Assembly: GCF_905475465.1 (NCBI RefSeq)
Contig: NC_062242.1
Span: forward strand, 7,033,501 to 7,097,500
Origin: Pieris napi
Taxonomy: Eukaryota; Arthropoda; Insecta; Lepidoptera; Pieridae
Length of the DNA: 64,000 nucleotides
Reading direction: 5' to 3'
Positions within the stretch are counted from its first letter, which is position 1. The number at the start of each line of letters is the position of its first letter. Made by a program: the position numbers and the translations under genes. The notes under the pieces were generated by a model that was not told the DNA's origin, ran no database searches, and saw nothing but the letters and a program-made list of their open reading frames with translations. Positions 1-10,587 of this stretch are shown here, piece by piece.

Positions 1-26
1 TTTGAATTTGAATTTGAATTTGATGG
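1..26 (+). repeat. (TTTGAA)n tail of a truncated retroposon
   Basis: The window opens with four successive TTTGAA units. The retroposon family seen at 9846-10036 and 45817-45992 also runs into TTTTTGAATTT at its 3' end, so this is probably the simple-repeat tail of another copy whose body lies before the window. The link to that family is inference; the repeat itself is seen directly. Confidence 0.5.
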
Positions 27-274
27 ACTTTGAAAAAAAACTAGTGTGTTCCTTAAAACCTTATTAATATTTATGCTTAATTTTTTTTATTCTAAATACG
101 AGTTAGTATCGCTGCTTCAGTTTTCCACCCAAAAAAGTGACAATTCTACATTATATATTATATGTTTATTGTATATTTGTTTAAAGTAATTCTAATGCGT
201 GAAGTACATCGCCTATCTTACGATGTTACTTTTAACATCGAAATTGTCATTCTATCATTTAATGCTATTGTCAC

Positions 275-580
275 CGTAAAATTGTAAACACCGTTAGATT
301 GTTATCTAACTCGCGAGATTATAAACTGTCGAAAGATTGTGAACCTCAACGAACTGCTTACAATTTAACGTATTATTATTCGGTAGTTATATGAAATTGT
401 TGGAAAGTAAAATTAATCTGTAATTGACCAAAGAAGTTTGAATGATAACTAAGTTAGTGTAGTACAATCTACCGAATAATAATACGTTAAATTGTAAGCA
501 GTAAGCTGAGGTTCACAATCTTTCGACAGTTTATAATCTCGCGAGATAGATTACAATCTAACGGTGTTTACAATTTTACG
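275..580. mobile_element. Fold-back MITE with 112-bp inverted arms
   Basis: Bases 275-386 and 469-580 are near-perfect inverted repeats of each other, separated by an 82-bp spacer. The arms share CGTAAAATTGTAAACACCGT at the outer end and CTACCG/CGGTAG at the inner end, with a few mismatches, for example around 303-308 and 346-350. There is no coding capacity. Weaker similarity continues outside the arms to about 240 and 620, so the true ends and the target duplication are not settled. This is a non-autonomous DNA element; its superfamily cannot be assigned from what is visible. Confidence 0.75.
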
Positions 581-2554
581 TTAACACTATCACATGATAA
601 ATTTCAATTTGCATAAAAAGTATTTCATATAAGAAATTTATATAACCTTATCACTCCAGTGGAGCCCATATAACATGGCGGCTTTGTATTTAAACAAGCA
701 GTGTGTTTCGAAACCTAGGGAGGAAATAGCAGGGTGCCCTGAATAAGATCCTCACCTCACCAGGGGTCGCCGGTTCAATTCTGACGGTTGTCGAATTGAA
801 GATTAATACTTGCTTCCTTTGTGTTTCCTTGACAAATAACGGGGACGGAAAAGCATTAGGCGATGCATCATTATTTTGGATTATGCAAACCTAATACGGA
901 GAAATATTGTACTCGGCAAACAAAAGAAAACTGGTGGAAAATATACCCAATTTCTCTATATGAAGGAGTAAATATTAGTTAATATTTTCAACTAGAGAAT
1001 GGACCAACCATTTTTGATAAACGTGCTTAACCATTTTATATTTCTGTCAATCCTGTAAGTAGAATTCATATTACCCATTATAATATCAATAAAATTAATT
1101 AAATACATATATAATGTAGTTTAAGTGGGATTAGGAGCCACGGAGCCTTGTCAAATAACGTTTATTGGCAAAATAAATTTTTATTAAAAATAGATTAGAT
1201 ATTTAATTTCATAGGTGAAGTAAATTGAGTGAAATCACGTCAGATTTACACTTAGTAGATAATTTGATTATTTATTAAAATGATTAGTAGGCGCGCTCTC
1301 CGGAAAATCCGCAAGAACGCCACTTAACCTCATTACGTCGCTAGGGCGTAGATCTATAGCTTTATCACATATATAAGGACTATTTTTGTACGTGATTTAT
1401 CTCGAGAGCTTCAAGCTTTCTTGAATCAATTTTTAAAATAAATGTAAATTTGGCCATACTTACTAAAGATTAACTATAAAGTTTTATGTTACTATAAATT
1501 ATAAAAAACTATTCATAAATTTTCCTCACAAATTCTTCATACTATTGTATATGAACATTGAACAATTTTTGTTTTTATAATAAAAAACAACCATCTCATA
1601 ACGGAAAAGTTATAATTATTGTATATTTTGGAGCCACAAATATTTTTAATCTAAATTTATTTAATTCAATTAAACTCTTGTGCCCACCAGCGCAATTTCG
1701 TATTTTAGCCGGAACACAATTTTTTTACCGGAAATCGAAAGCATCTTTGGCTTTTAAGCTTGTGCGTTAGCCTTTTATAACAGAGGTTACATGTAAATTC
1801 TTATTTTGCTGTGATTCATCTTGTTACAAATTGTGGACAATTAATTTTGTTTTCTTGAAACTTGGGGTTAGCCCCCTTAACTAAATAATTCATTTCTTAG
1901 ATGTCGCCGCCCTTATTGTGTTACATTTAATTTATTCTTCACAGTACAGGATGCACTGATTATTAGGGAAAAGTGGGAATCCATATTGTCTACTTAACAC
2001 TATTACTATTAGTGTGGTCTTATGTGAGTCAACCGTTAGACGCATATACAGAGTTCTATTTATTCAGTGTACTGAAGGTCAGGATTTTTTTTCGACACAC
2101 ACATAGAAAGAAATTGGCAATTGGGGTTCAAACGCCCAAGCTCAAGGTTTATTGCTCACCATTGCACACCTATTATAAAATATTAGAAAAGAACATACTA
2201 TTCATTCTACTCATAGGAAGCTGCGATTATCTTATATATTATATTTATATAATATATACTAAAGAATCGAGTCTCGGAATCAAAAAGCGAGCATAAAACG
2301 CGAGTGTGCTATAATTGCGTCTTTATCCGTAGCACAAGCTTTACTCGGCCTTTTGTTCACAAAAGGACGATTAGGATTATTTTTGATGCCTTATGAAATC
2401 TTTGAAGTTTATTAAAAAAGCGCTTTGTGAAAAACTCAATATTTTACGTACAAATTTTTGATTGTGGTTGGAGTGTCGGAGGCAGAATTTAATGAGACAG
2501 GTGAATATATATGTACGGTACTGCTATTACAATACTTGTTAGTATTATTTACCA
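581..2554. other. AT-rich stretch with faint SINE remnants, no gene
   Basis: At 701-800 a patch ending in CGCCGGTTCAATTCTGACGG resembles a Pol III B box and may be an old tRNA-derived SINE. At about 2100-2175 the minus strand has a decayed B-box-like string followed by TTTCTTTCTATGTGTG, like the SINE body elsewhere in the window. The open frame at 1973-2296 has no ATG and a low-complexity hydrophobic translation, so I do not call it a gene. Confidence 0.4.
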
Positions 2555-2660
2555 ACGTTGCTAGTATGCCGGCAATGCACTCGGGAGCCCTATGGCATTG
2601 AGAGTGTCCATGGGCGGCTGTATCACTTAACATCAGATGAGCCTCCTGTCCGTTTGCCCC
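2555..2660 (+). mobile_element. Retroposon 3' tail fragment
   Basis: It contains GCCGGCAATGCACTCGGGAG, GAGAGTGTCCATGGGCGGC and TATCACTTAACATCAGATGA, ending in GTTTGCCCC. Related stretches occur at 21586-21680, 44838-44925 and 60190-60290, and in reverse at 45270-45440. I know this motif series as a frequent 3' end of lepidopteran retroposons, but I cannot name the family. It is interrupted at its end by the MITE starting at 2661. Confidence 0.6.
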
Positions 2661-2814
2661 CTGCCTTGCGATTCTGTAACTCACTTTTCGAACAATAAAC
2701 TACAAGCTTCCTCCTTATCAGAATGCCAAGTCATAAAATGACTGCTTTACGACTGATTTGAACGCGACCGCCGCTGTGTTCGTTCGAAAAGTGAGTTACA
2801 GAATCGCAAGGCAG
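2661..2814. mobile_element. MITE family 1, copy 1 (short form)
   Basis: It starts CTGCCTTGCGATTCTGTAAC and ends with the inverse of the same sequence, giving terminal inverted repeats of about 30 bp that read through TCACTTTTCGAA. This copy is 154 bp, the shortest of four (others at 16226, 44513 and 61949). The centre includes CAATAAACTACAAG and CTGCTTTACGACTGATTTGA, both shared with the other copies. There is no coding capacity, so any movement would need an outside transposase. Confidence 0.8.
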
Positions 2815-4404
2815 TTCCATAAAAAATCCTGGCTACCGACAATAAAATTTTTCTTTACGTGTGAAATTGACAGTTGTCGTACCTAAAAATAGCGTACAAA
2901 TTGAGTCCAAAATCCTTTAAGGCTGCTCCGCTGGTTTATTATTATTTTATGCAATATCATCCAAAAATATACAGCAATAAAATAATAAACACATAATATG
3001 TACATGATATTGAAACAGTGGAATTATTGCATCACTGACATATTTAACAAGGTAAATAAATATTTAATTTCATTTATTATGAAATGGATGGAATCACTAT
3101 GCATTTTTAATATGTGCTTGGTACGAACAAAATATTATAATTTTAAATATTTGTGAAATTTTGCGGATGATATAAATACAAATGTTGTACTACAAAGTGA
3201 AACATTTTAGATAACGAGTTATGTGATAAGAAGGGCAAAGCGATTCTAGGCAATACAAGGATTTTTTTTAAAATATGATCAATTTGGTCCTTTAAAAAAA
3301 GTGTAGCATTTCTTAAAAGGCCGACAACTCGCACGCTTTTGGCGGCTTGAGAATAAATCGAATGTAGATTTTTTTCCTATGAGTATATCATTTTCTATTA
3401 AATAGATATTCCTATCGAAACATCTTTAAACAAGTTACCTAAAGCGTTCCATTACTGGTTAAATTAATAAACATATTCGTTACACCCTCTTAGGGGAAAC
3501 ACTTGTGAAGTCAAAAGCCACCTATTGCGCGACAATTCACGCACATATATAAAATTCCGTCCTTAAAATTATTATAATTTTTCAAACCCACGACAGCGAG
3601 ACGCGATGAAAGCGAATACTTGTGGGATTACATCTGGTGATAAGCACTCTTCAACTAAACGCCAATCTTAATAAAATTCTAAGCTACAGAAATAAATATA
3701 TTTAATTAATTAAGTACTATCAGTTAACGGCATAATGTCTAAAACCATTTTCGTTTGGTTATTAAAATAGGTAAGTAAATAACTTGTTTACTTTTCTTTG
3801 TGTTTTTTTTAGTTCGATATTCCTAGCTAACGGTTATTTTTATGTCGTGTATCGATAGAATAATTTTACTACGAAATCGGTCTATTTTTTTTGATTATAC
3901 GAATTTACTTTTCAAAGTACACCCTGCCAAAATTGAAATTGTTTTTTTTACTGTCATGTGTCGTGGAGAATTTTTTGAAGTTTGTTAAACAAATCCTTGT
4001 GAAAGTTGAATTAACAATGAGGTCAAGTTCTGAAAACCAAAATATTCTTTTCTTTGGAAATTAATAAATTCTCAGTGCAATTAAAGCACAACGTATATCC
4101 AACGTAATTTCCTTTCCGTAAAAAGGAAATTACGGAAGACATTTCTGAAGTTAATTTGGTTTGGCCATAAATTATATCTCGTCAGCAGTTAGACGAAGTG
4201 GCTTAATTAGCAGTCATTATCTGATTTGCGCTTTAATTCCGCCAAATTATAGACCTATTTCTTTTTCGGACAGATCTTTATATTTCGTGTGCGGGTGCTA
4301 CTTGTGGTGACTGGTCGGATTAAGATCGGTGTACGGCTATGTATTCATTATTTTCTACCTTTATTTTCATACATTTGATGAGGTGCATAATATAATGGTT
4401 GCAG
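2815..4404. other. AT-rich DNA with one perfect hairpin, no gene
   Basis: I see no coding or repeat match here apart from a hairpin at 4104-4133: a 12-bp perfect stem GTAATTTCCTTT/AAAGGAAATTAC around a 6-base loop. Nothing around it suggests a terminator or a processed RNA. Confidence 0.5.
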
Positions 4405-4494
4405 GTGCTTGTAAAAAATCCTTGGCGAGTTCTTCTCATCCGTTCTACGCCCTTGGTTTCAGAACTGGCAGTAAATGTAAATTAAGAAGAATAT
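4405..4494 (+). mobile_element. Truncated retroposon 3' fragment (CCGTTCTACGCCCTTG family)
   Basis: It shares TCCGTTCTACGCCCTTG, AGAACTGGCAGTAAATGTAA and TTAAGAAGAAT with copies at 9846-10036 (+) and 45817-45992 (-). It breaks off where the reverse-oriented SINE at 4495 begins, so the SINE lies directly against or within it. Confidence 0.6.
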
Positions 4495-4623
4495 TTTCCT
4501 TCACCGGTTGAGCAAATGTTTAATGCGCACATAGAAAGAAAGTCCAATGGTGCATAGCCGGGGATCGAACCTACGACCTCAGGGATGAGAGTCGCACGCT
4601 GAAGCCACTAGGCCAAAACTGCT
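4495..4623 (-). mobile_element. tRNA-derived SINE, 5'-half copy
   Basis: Read on the minus strand it has TTGGCCTAGTGGCTTCAGCG (A-box region), then GACTCTCATCCCTGAGGTCG and GTAGGTTCGATCCCCGGC (B box), followed by the SINE body motif CTTTCTTTCTATGTGCGCAT. Only the head and the first part of the body are present. Related copies in the window are at 13653, 25908, 39519, 48258 and 61257. Confidence 0.75.
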
Positions 4624-7600
4624 TTCTGCTGTAAATGCATAACACTATTCGCAATTTCTACTAGGCTAATCTATGGTAAATATCAAATATGCTTTCGACA
4701 GAATGGCTTTGAATTCTATGGCTTGTATCAATTACGAATAGTATCTAAGATGTAGGAACTAGACTTGGTTTAATTATTATGTTATATTTAATTATGTGTG
4801 CAACAAAGTGTATATAAAATAAAATGAAATCCTTTGTTGAATAAAGCAAAATTAATATGATGTAATCGGGTTGTAAGGCTGTTCATCCGAGTACAACACG
4901 CAAACAATGCATTAGTACTGTATCGTAACTGATGCGCGCTTAAATTAATTACTAGTAATATTGTATAGGTATATGTTGGCTGACTTTTATTAATTTCTGT
5001 CCTATATCTTAACCCCATTATTGCTCTATTAGTATTTTTATTTAATGGTTCATATATATTCTGTAAGGCTATATATAGGTATATTAAAGACATTAAATAA
5101 TATTATCTTTTTAATATAAGTATTATACACCGCACCGTACAGTTGGTAAGTAAGACATAGAACATCTTCTCAACTTAGCTTGTGTCTGTTTATGGCCCGC
5201 AAGTCTTAGCTTGCTATCTTTAGAATCTAAATGAATTTCTTAATTGATATATTATAGGAGAAATGATAATTAGTATGTGATGACGGTAATTGAAGTTAAA
5301 TTATTTATAATATAAGTATTGAGTTAGATATCATGTCATATTTTCTGGTTTATGCTTAAAGTTTTTTTAAAACTACATTTGTTTCGATTTAAATTAATGA
5401 TGTTATTCGTGTGTGAAGTTTTGTATCCCAATGAGGATTGACCAATTTCTGCGTCAGCTGTATCTTTTCTAGCTATGTTTTCGCGTGAAATAAAATCTAC
5501 AGTCAGCGGTAATAACGCCAAGTGCTTTACGCTCTTGACTACGGATCTAATATATAAGACGAAAGTTGAAACTTCTATAAAGAGTGTAGAAACGGACGAT
5601 TAACTAATCAACTTATTGTAAATATTACTATTTGTAATATTTATATATTTTTGGATTTCTGTATTTTAAAGTAAACGCTTTGTGCATGTAAACAATGTGC
5701 TTGTAAGATTTGCGCTAGACACGAGATCAAAGACACCTGCAAATTGAACGGAGTTTGTCCTCTGTTGGGTAAATATTACAGTGTTTATTCTCACTTGTGG
5801 ATGCTAATTGGATCGAAACAACGTTTTAGACTCGTTTGTAAGATTTATGTGTAGAAGATTCGTTTGTCTTTCGTATCTGTTTAAGAGCTAAATGGATTTC
5901 AATTATATTAAAAGATAATTAATGTTATAAAATAGAATCTGACCTTATCTATACATCATAGTAGTATTTAAAAACATAATAAAACTTTAAAATTAAGTTC
6001 AAATAATAATTCTGGAGTATCTTCATGCGGCATTGCTGCACTGACCAGCACTGGGGTATGATATTATTACGTTACAATGGATTGAAATTAATAATAGATT
6101 TTATACAAAAGTGGAGGCCACTTTTGTTTTAAACAAAAGCTATTTATTTAAAGATGCGTTGAATATACCCGTACGTTGTACGTTGTACGTTGGTTAAATA
6201 TATTTTACAATATTTGCACAAATCTGTATCTATTGATAAAATTATCATGATAAATTGTGTTTTCATATTCAGTTTTAGGACTTTTTAGTTTGTTAAAAAA
6301 CGTTAAATATCTAAGTTTAACTTACTTTTGAACAATAAAGCTTAAAGATATACATATATCTTTTATTATTCATATTTCAAGACTTTATTATCTTTTTTTC
6401 GTCTAGTTTAATAAGTTTAATTTCACACTTGTCACAATGACGGCTATCCTAAGCAAGACTGTTTACAATAAAATGCTGCGCTTAGTACTAAATCTAAAAG
6501 GAAAATCAGGCTATTAAATAATCGCAGCACGTAATATGAGTTTTCGTTTATATTTTACCTGACACTTTCTACAAGGAATAAAAAAGTATCTATTTATGAT
6601 AATTAATCATATATACGTAGTTGTTATGTTTGTAGCGTGAATAAGAAGTTAATTACGAAGATTCTTTTAAAATTACAATATGGGTAATGGCGTGGCGATA
6701 CAGTCACCACCCTATGCCAGTGTCAACTAAATTTAAAAATTGCTCTTTTAAAGATTTGTTTGATTGTGTTTTGCAAAATATTTGCATGTCAATATAACCT
6801 AAATATAAGGAAAATTAACACGTGACCGTCAGCTGTTGAGAAAAGCGTAGAGCAATTTTCAACATTCGTTAATTTTGCGTCGGCTGTAATAAGTAAAATG
6901 TGTAGACAATTTTTCTTACTGATATGAAACTATCGTTATTGCGTTTAGAAATGGTAATAATAAAATATTGATTATTTGGATAAGCGTCATCAGTTCATAC
7001 ATACATAAAGTTCATACAAAATATAGTATGGCAATCAGACAATAAGGAAAAATACGAGACAATATTGAAACTATTTTAACGATTGCTTTAAGCTATCAAT
7101 GCTATTAAAGTGATGCTTGCAAACAATAGGCATTAATAGAGCCGTACAATAAACGGGAACTAACGTAAACGTCGGGAAAAATACCTGCAGGCCAGTCTGG
7201 TATCAAAGTAGGAATCCGCAGTGCACACAGATGTGAGAGATGGATGTGCCAGGGACGCTTTTACTGTTTGGTGTTTGAGGCCCTGACGCGAGTGGCTAAC
7301 TGTGGCTAGAGTGTCCACGTTGTTTTTTTTAAATACTTACTGTTAATTAATTATAATATATATTATAATACTGTTAATAAATTGATATTCGTTGTTATGA
7401 CATTTTATCTTTAATAACATTTAAGTACAAGTTGGAAATGTATATTTACTTTAATTACTCATAAATGACTTGTCTACCGAGTGATCCAACACGATTGTAG
7501 GTTCCTGCAAGTTGTATTGTATTGTAAAAATTGTTAGGCCATGACTATCAAACTGTTCAATCACCTTTCTAGAAGTAATAAATCTCTGCCGTGTAGTGCT

Positions 7601-7940
7601 TTCAAGGGGAGGGTGAATAAAATTTTTAAAGACAAGGTGTCAATTATATAGTGGGAGAGGTTTTGATCATAAGTTTTGACAACAATTATACTTAACTGTT
7701 CTTATAATTATGACATCATGATAATAGATATTACATTTGCACGCCTATTTTATATGGCTGATTGTGCGGTCTTTTTTTTATAATTAATGAAACTAAATGT
7801 ACCACTTTCTTTGCAAATAAAAACTTATTATTATTATTATTTTATTTCGTGAAATTGAAGAAGAAAACGAACTCAGTAATAGTTTAGTTCATTTTGCCGT
7901 GTGTTCGTGCACGAAATAAACTCTATATGTACTTGTTTTA
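4624..7940. other. AT-rich stretch, no gene seen
   Basis: About 3.3 kb with no convincing exon. Small structures are a triple GTACGTT repeat near 6172-6192, a 10-bp stem hairpin with a 3-base loop at 6105-6127 (ACAAAAGTGG/CCACTTTTGT), and (TTA)n at 7824-7842. A more GC-rich patch at 7180-7320 has stops in the frames I read and no recognised motif. Confidence 0.5.
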
Positions 7941-8140
7941 TATCCGAGGTGGAAATGCATTAGCGCATCCCCTGCTCTCAAAAGTTGCAGGGGTATGTGG
8001 GACTCGACCCACGCCATAATCTCTGTTATTCAGTGACTGGGTGAGCAAAACCCACTAAAACCACCTCGAGTAGTTCCTACAAAGCCGCGTTACAGAGGCT
8101 CCGGGGTCGCTGTCGCATTCTACCGGGACCTCAAACGGCA
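7941..8140 (+). repeat. Dispersed repeat, copy 1 (pair with 59231)
   Basis: It begins TATCCGAGGTGGAAATGCAT and runs through GGGACTCGACCCACGCC, AACCACCTCGAGTAGTTCC and CGCGTTACAGAGGCTCCGGG to CATTCTACCGGGACCTCAA. The copy at 59231-59415 matches along nearly its whole length. CGAGGTGG near the start is answered by CCACCTCG further in, giving a possible stem. I take it as a fragment of a retroelement, family unknown. Confidence 0.6.
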
Positions 8141-8909
8141 ACACTACATAGGAGGTAGGGCATGGGCATATCTCCTCCAAACTCTATAGGTACTGGAAAA
8201 ACACTGTATATATAAAAATGATATTTATGTAAATAGATTTATAATGAAATTAAGAAACAAAGAAGCATCTAAATTTGATAACATATCTTTAAGACCCATT
8301 ATATTGAAAGTCCTAAATACTTGGGCCCCGACCGCCTCGGGGCTTTCAAATTAGCCTCTGTTTTTCACGTGAGCGGCCAGTTAGCATTCAGAAAGACGCC
8401 GCAGGGCGGTGCGATAACATCGTCACAGTTCACGACGAATGGGTCATACTGCGTGAAAGGACTGATGGTAAATAGGTCGTTGAGGCTTTTTGCTCCTTAC
8501 TTTGTATTTACTTTTTCCCATCGCTCAACTGGTAACTGAATAAAACTTTTGATGTAATCCCTTTAAAGCATCAAGTTTAAGCTAACAATGTAACTTTGAC
8601 AATGTTAATGCTTTTTAAGTACACACAATAGTTAAAATGATGTATAATCGACAAAAAAAATAGGGATAAATTAAGTGACATATTAAATGCTATTTATCTC
8701 ATATATATAATAACATTTGATGGTCAAAGTAGTTTAGTTAGTAAATTAGAGTTTAAAAATACCACAAAATCGAAAAAAAACTTTATTGTGCTTTAACATA
8801 ATAATAATAAAGCCCGTTTTATTTCCAATCATGACAAAAAAAAACTAATTATAATACACAGCTTAGATTATTTTACATTTTTTTTGTTTTGCTTATCCTA
8901 TATAATATC
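8141..8909. other. Unassigned stretch with a GC-rich patch
   Basis: A GC-rich patch at about 8320-8470 stands out from its surroundings and has an open frame of about 70 codons starting ATG-free. No domain is recognisable and no splice sites frame it. The rest is AT-rich with poly(A)/poly(T) runs. Confidence 0.35.
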
Positions 8910-9075
8910 CTAGCTTCCTTCAGTACCGTCGATCGGAACCCCTTCATGGGTAAAGGCCTTCTCCAGCTTTTTCCAACTAACTCTGTCTATGCCTCTCTTT
9001 CTCCATTCGTTTCCTGCTACCGCTTCTATTTCTTCGATCCACCGTTTTTTAGGCGACCTCTTCTCCTTCTTCCTT
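8910..9075 (-). pseudogene. LINE reverse transcriptase, C-terminal remnant
   Basis: On the minus strand a decayed frame reads WIEEIEAVAGNEWRKRGIDR, then a W-K-K-L-E-K-A-F block, and ends at a TAG at 8912-8910. This Trp-...-Asp-Arg-...-Trp arrangement is the usual C-terminal tail of non-LTR retrotransposon polymerases, downstream of the catalytic core. A frame break lies just upstream, near 9045-9055. The polymerase domain itself is absent, so this is a 5'-truncated dead copy. The clade (RTE- or jockey-like) is not decided. Confidence 0.65.
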
Positions 9076-9845
9076 TTAGTGCTTTAAATGCTTTAACATA
9101 CAATTATAAAATTCATAATCGATGTTAGTAACAAAAATGTTTTTACGCTTACAAAGGAGTAAATTTTGAGACTGCCCATAAAAATAGTTCGTCGTATCGA
9201 TAACTACTGACGTTGGCACCTTTGTACCTGTCACAGATAAAATAGACATTGTTTTGACGGCGGCCGACTGTAACTTGAAAATGGAATTGATGGAAAACGA
9301 ACTGAATATTCAACATTTATTGAGTTTGAAAAGATTTTCATATCAACTGTTATTGGCATGTTAAAGTCAGATATTTTGTTTTATTTTTCATTACTAAAGA
9401 GATTTATTGACTTATAATTTAAAAAATTGCAGATAGTACACATCCAAAGGAATTCATAAGTATGTATGGCATTGTGTACTGCATTCTTGTTGTTATGGGT
9501 TAATTCTTATTATTTAACTTGATAGACAATGTTTTGCATGGAACTCAATCAACATACAACAACAAATAATTAAAAAACTGTATAAGTAACTAGAATTGAG
9601 ATAAACTTTACATACGTACCCTAGCTTAGTAACTATCACACGATATAACATAGAAGTACAGGTTTAGTTCCGGTGATTATTCAGTCAGTAGGCACAGAAG
9701 TCATGCGTCTCTACTTATATGTATGTATATCTATGTGTTATTACATAAGTCTATACCTATAGCGTGTTATATACTTGCGGGATTTCTTAATTATATGCCA
9801 ATATTTTTTCAAAATTATATTTATATTTGGATATTGAAATGAAAC

Positions 9846-10036
9846 TTTGTGTAAAAAAAACATGGCGATTAAAAAGAGTGTCGGAGAGTTTATTGCCAGT
9901 TTTTCTCTTCCGTTCTACGCCCTTGATTTGCGAACTGGCACTAAATGTAAAATTAGAAGAATTTATATGTATTTCTTTACTGACGAGTCATAAGTGTACA
10001 ATGTGTTACCTATATGATTAAATGATTTTTGAATTT
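9846..10036 (+). mobile_element. Retroposon 3' fragment (CCGTTCTACGCCCTTG family), longer copy
   Basis: The sequence from CATGGCGATTAAAAAGAGTG through CTTCCGTTCTACGCCCTTGA, AACTGGCACTAAATGTAAAA and CATAAGTGTACAATGTGTTA is matched in reverse at 45817-45992. It ends at TGATTTTTGAATTT. This is a 3' retroposon segment; its short translation across 9827-10021 is not a host protein. Confidence 0.7.
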
Positions 10037-10225
10037 ATCATAACCACTTAAGGTTTAAAAGTGGACATATTATAATCGTAAACAAACAAGTCCTATGGTA
10101 GTAACTTTTTGGGAGTTGAGTATACCTACCACGAAATTCATAAAAGCTGCAATGTTCAGAGCTTTTGAGCTTAAAAATAATTCTAATGACAGAATATTTA
10201 CCCTATATATACATATTATTTTCAG

Positions 10226-10587
10226 GTCAAAGCAGCAACCCCGAAAATGGATAAAAACGGTTACTTTTCCTACGTATCTTCCACCGCAAAGAAGAAAAAA
10301 ATAAGCTTGATGCAACCTCGACCTCCACGGATGGCTTTTGAGGAAAAGCGTAGACCAGGGGTGGCTGAAAGGGTCGACAGTTCGGCTGTAAACGCCGGAG
10401 AACACAGACGTGTGGAGGCTATGTCGCACCGTGTTTTGACAGATGCGCCACGCGCGCGTTTGTTTACGCAACTCGAAAGTTATCAACCAAGATACCATAC
10501 GATACGTGAAAATAGTGATAGAAAAGTGGAAAGTGAGTGCAAAAGAAGAAGGAATGAGCAGAGAAAAGGACATCAAAGTACAGTCAG
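10226..10587 (+). CDS. Candidate internal exon, 120 codons, unknown protein
   Basis: A GC-richer block is open from a splice-acceptor-like site (pyrimidine-biased tract then TTTTCAG ending at 10225, with a CTAAT branch-point-like string at 10183-10187) to a donor-like CAG|GTAGAC at 10587/10588. The reading frame enters at phase 0 and would leave with two bases of a codon; if unspliced it stops at the TAG at 10589. The peptide is strongly basic: KKKK about residue 25, several Arg-rich turns and KRRRNEQRK near the end, with no membrane segment or domain I recognise. The opposite strand is also open for 168 codons (10576-10070), which weakens the case because both can follow from base composition. 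I cannot name a product. It could be a host exon in a gene with very long introns, or a piece of an old mobile element. Confidence 0.4.

Noticed and set aside
1973..2296. 107-codon open frame on +
   Set aside because: It starts with GTG rather than ATG, the translation is hydrophobic and tyrosine-rich as expected from AT-rich DNA, and part of it crosses a decayed SINE-like segment.
4495..4623. tRNA gene
   Set aside because: A- and B-box-like sequences here and at 13653, 25908, 39519, 48258 and 61257 are the heads of SINEs; none can be folded by eye into a full cloverleaf with paired acceptor arms.
10070..10576. 168-codon open frame on the minus strand opposite the exon candidate
   Set aside because: No domain, no splice context, and it continues into AT-rich flanks; I prefer the + strand because splice-like signals frame it. 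The overlap is noted as a weakness of that call.
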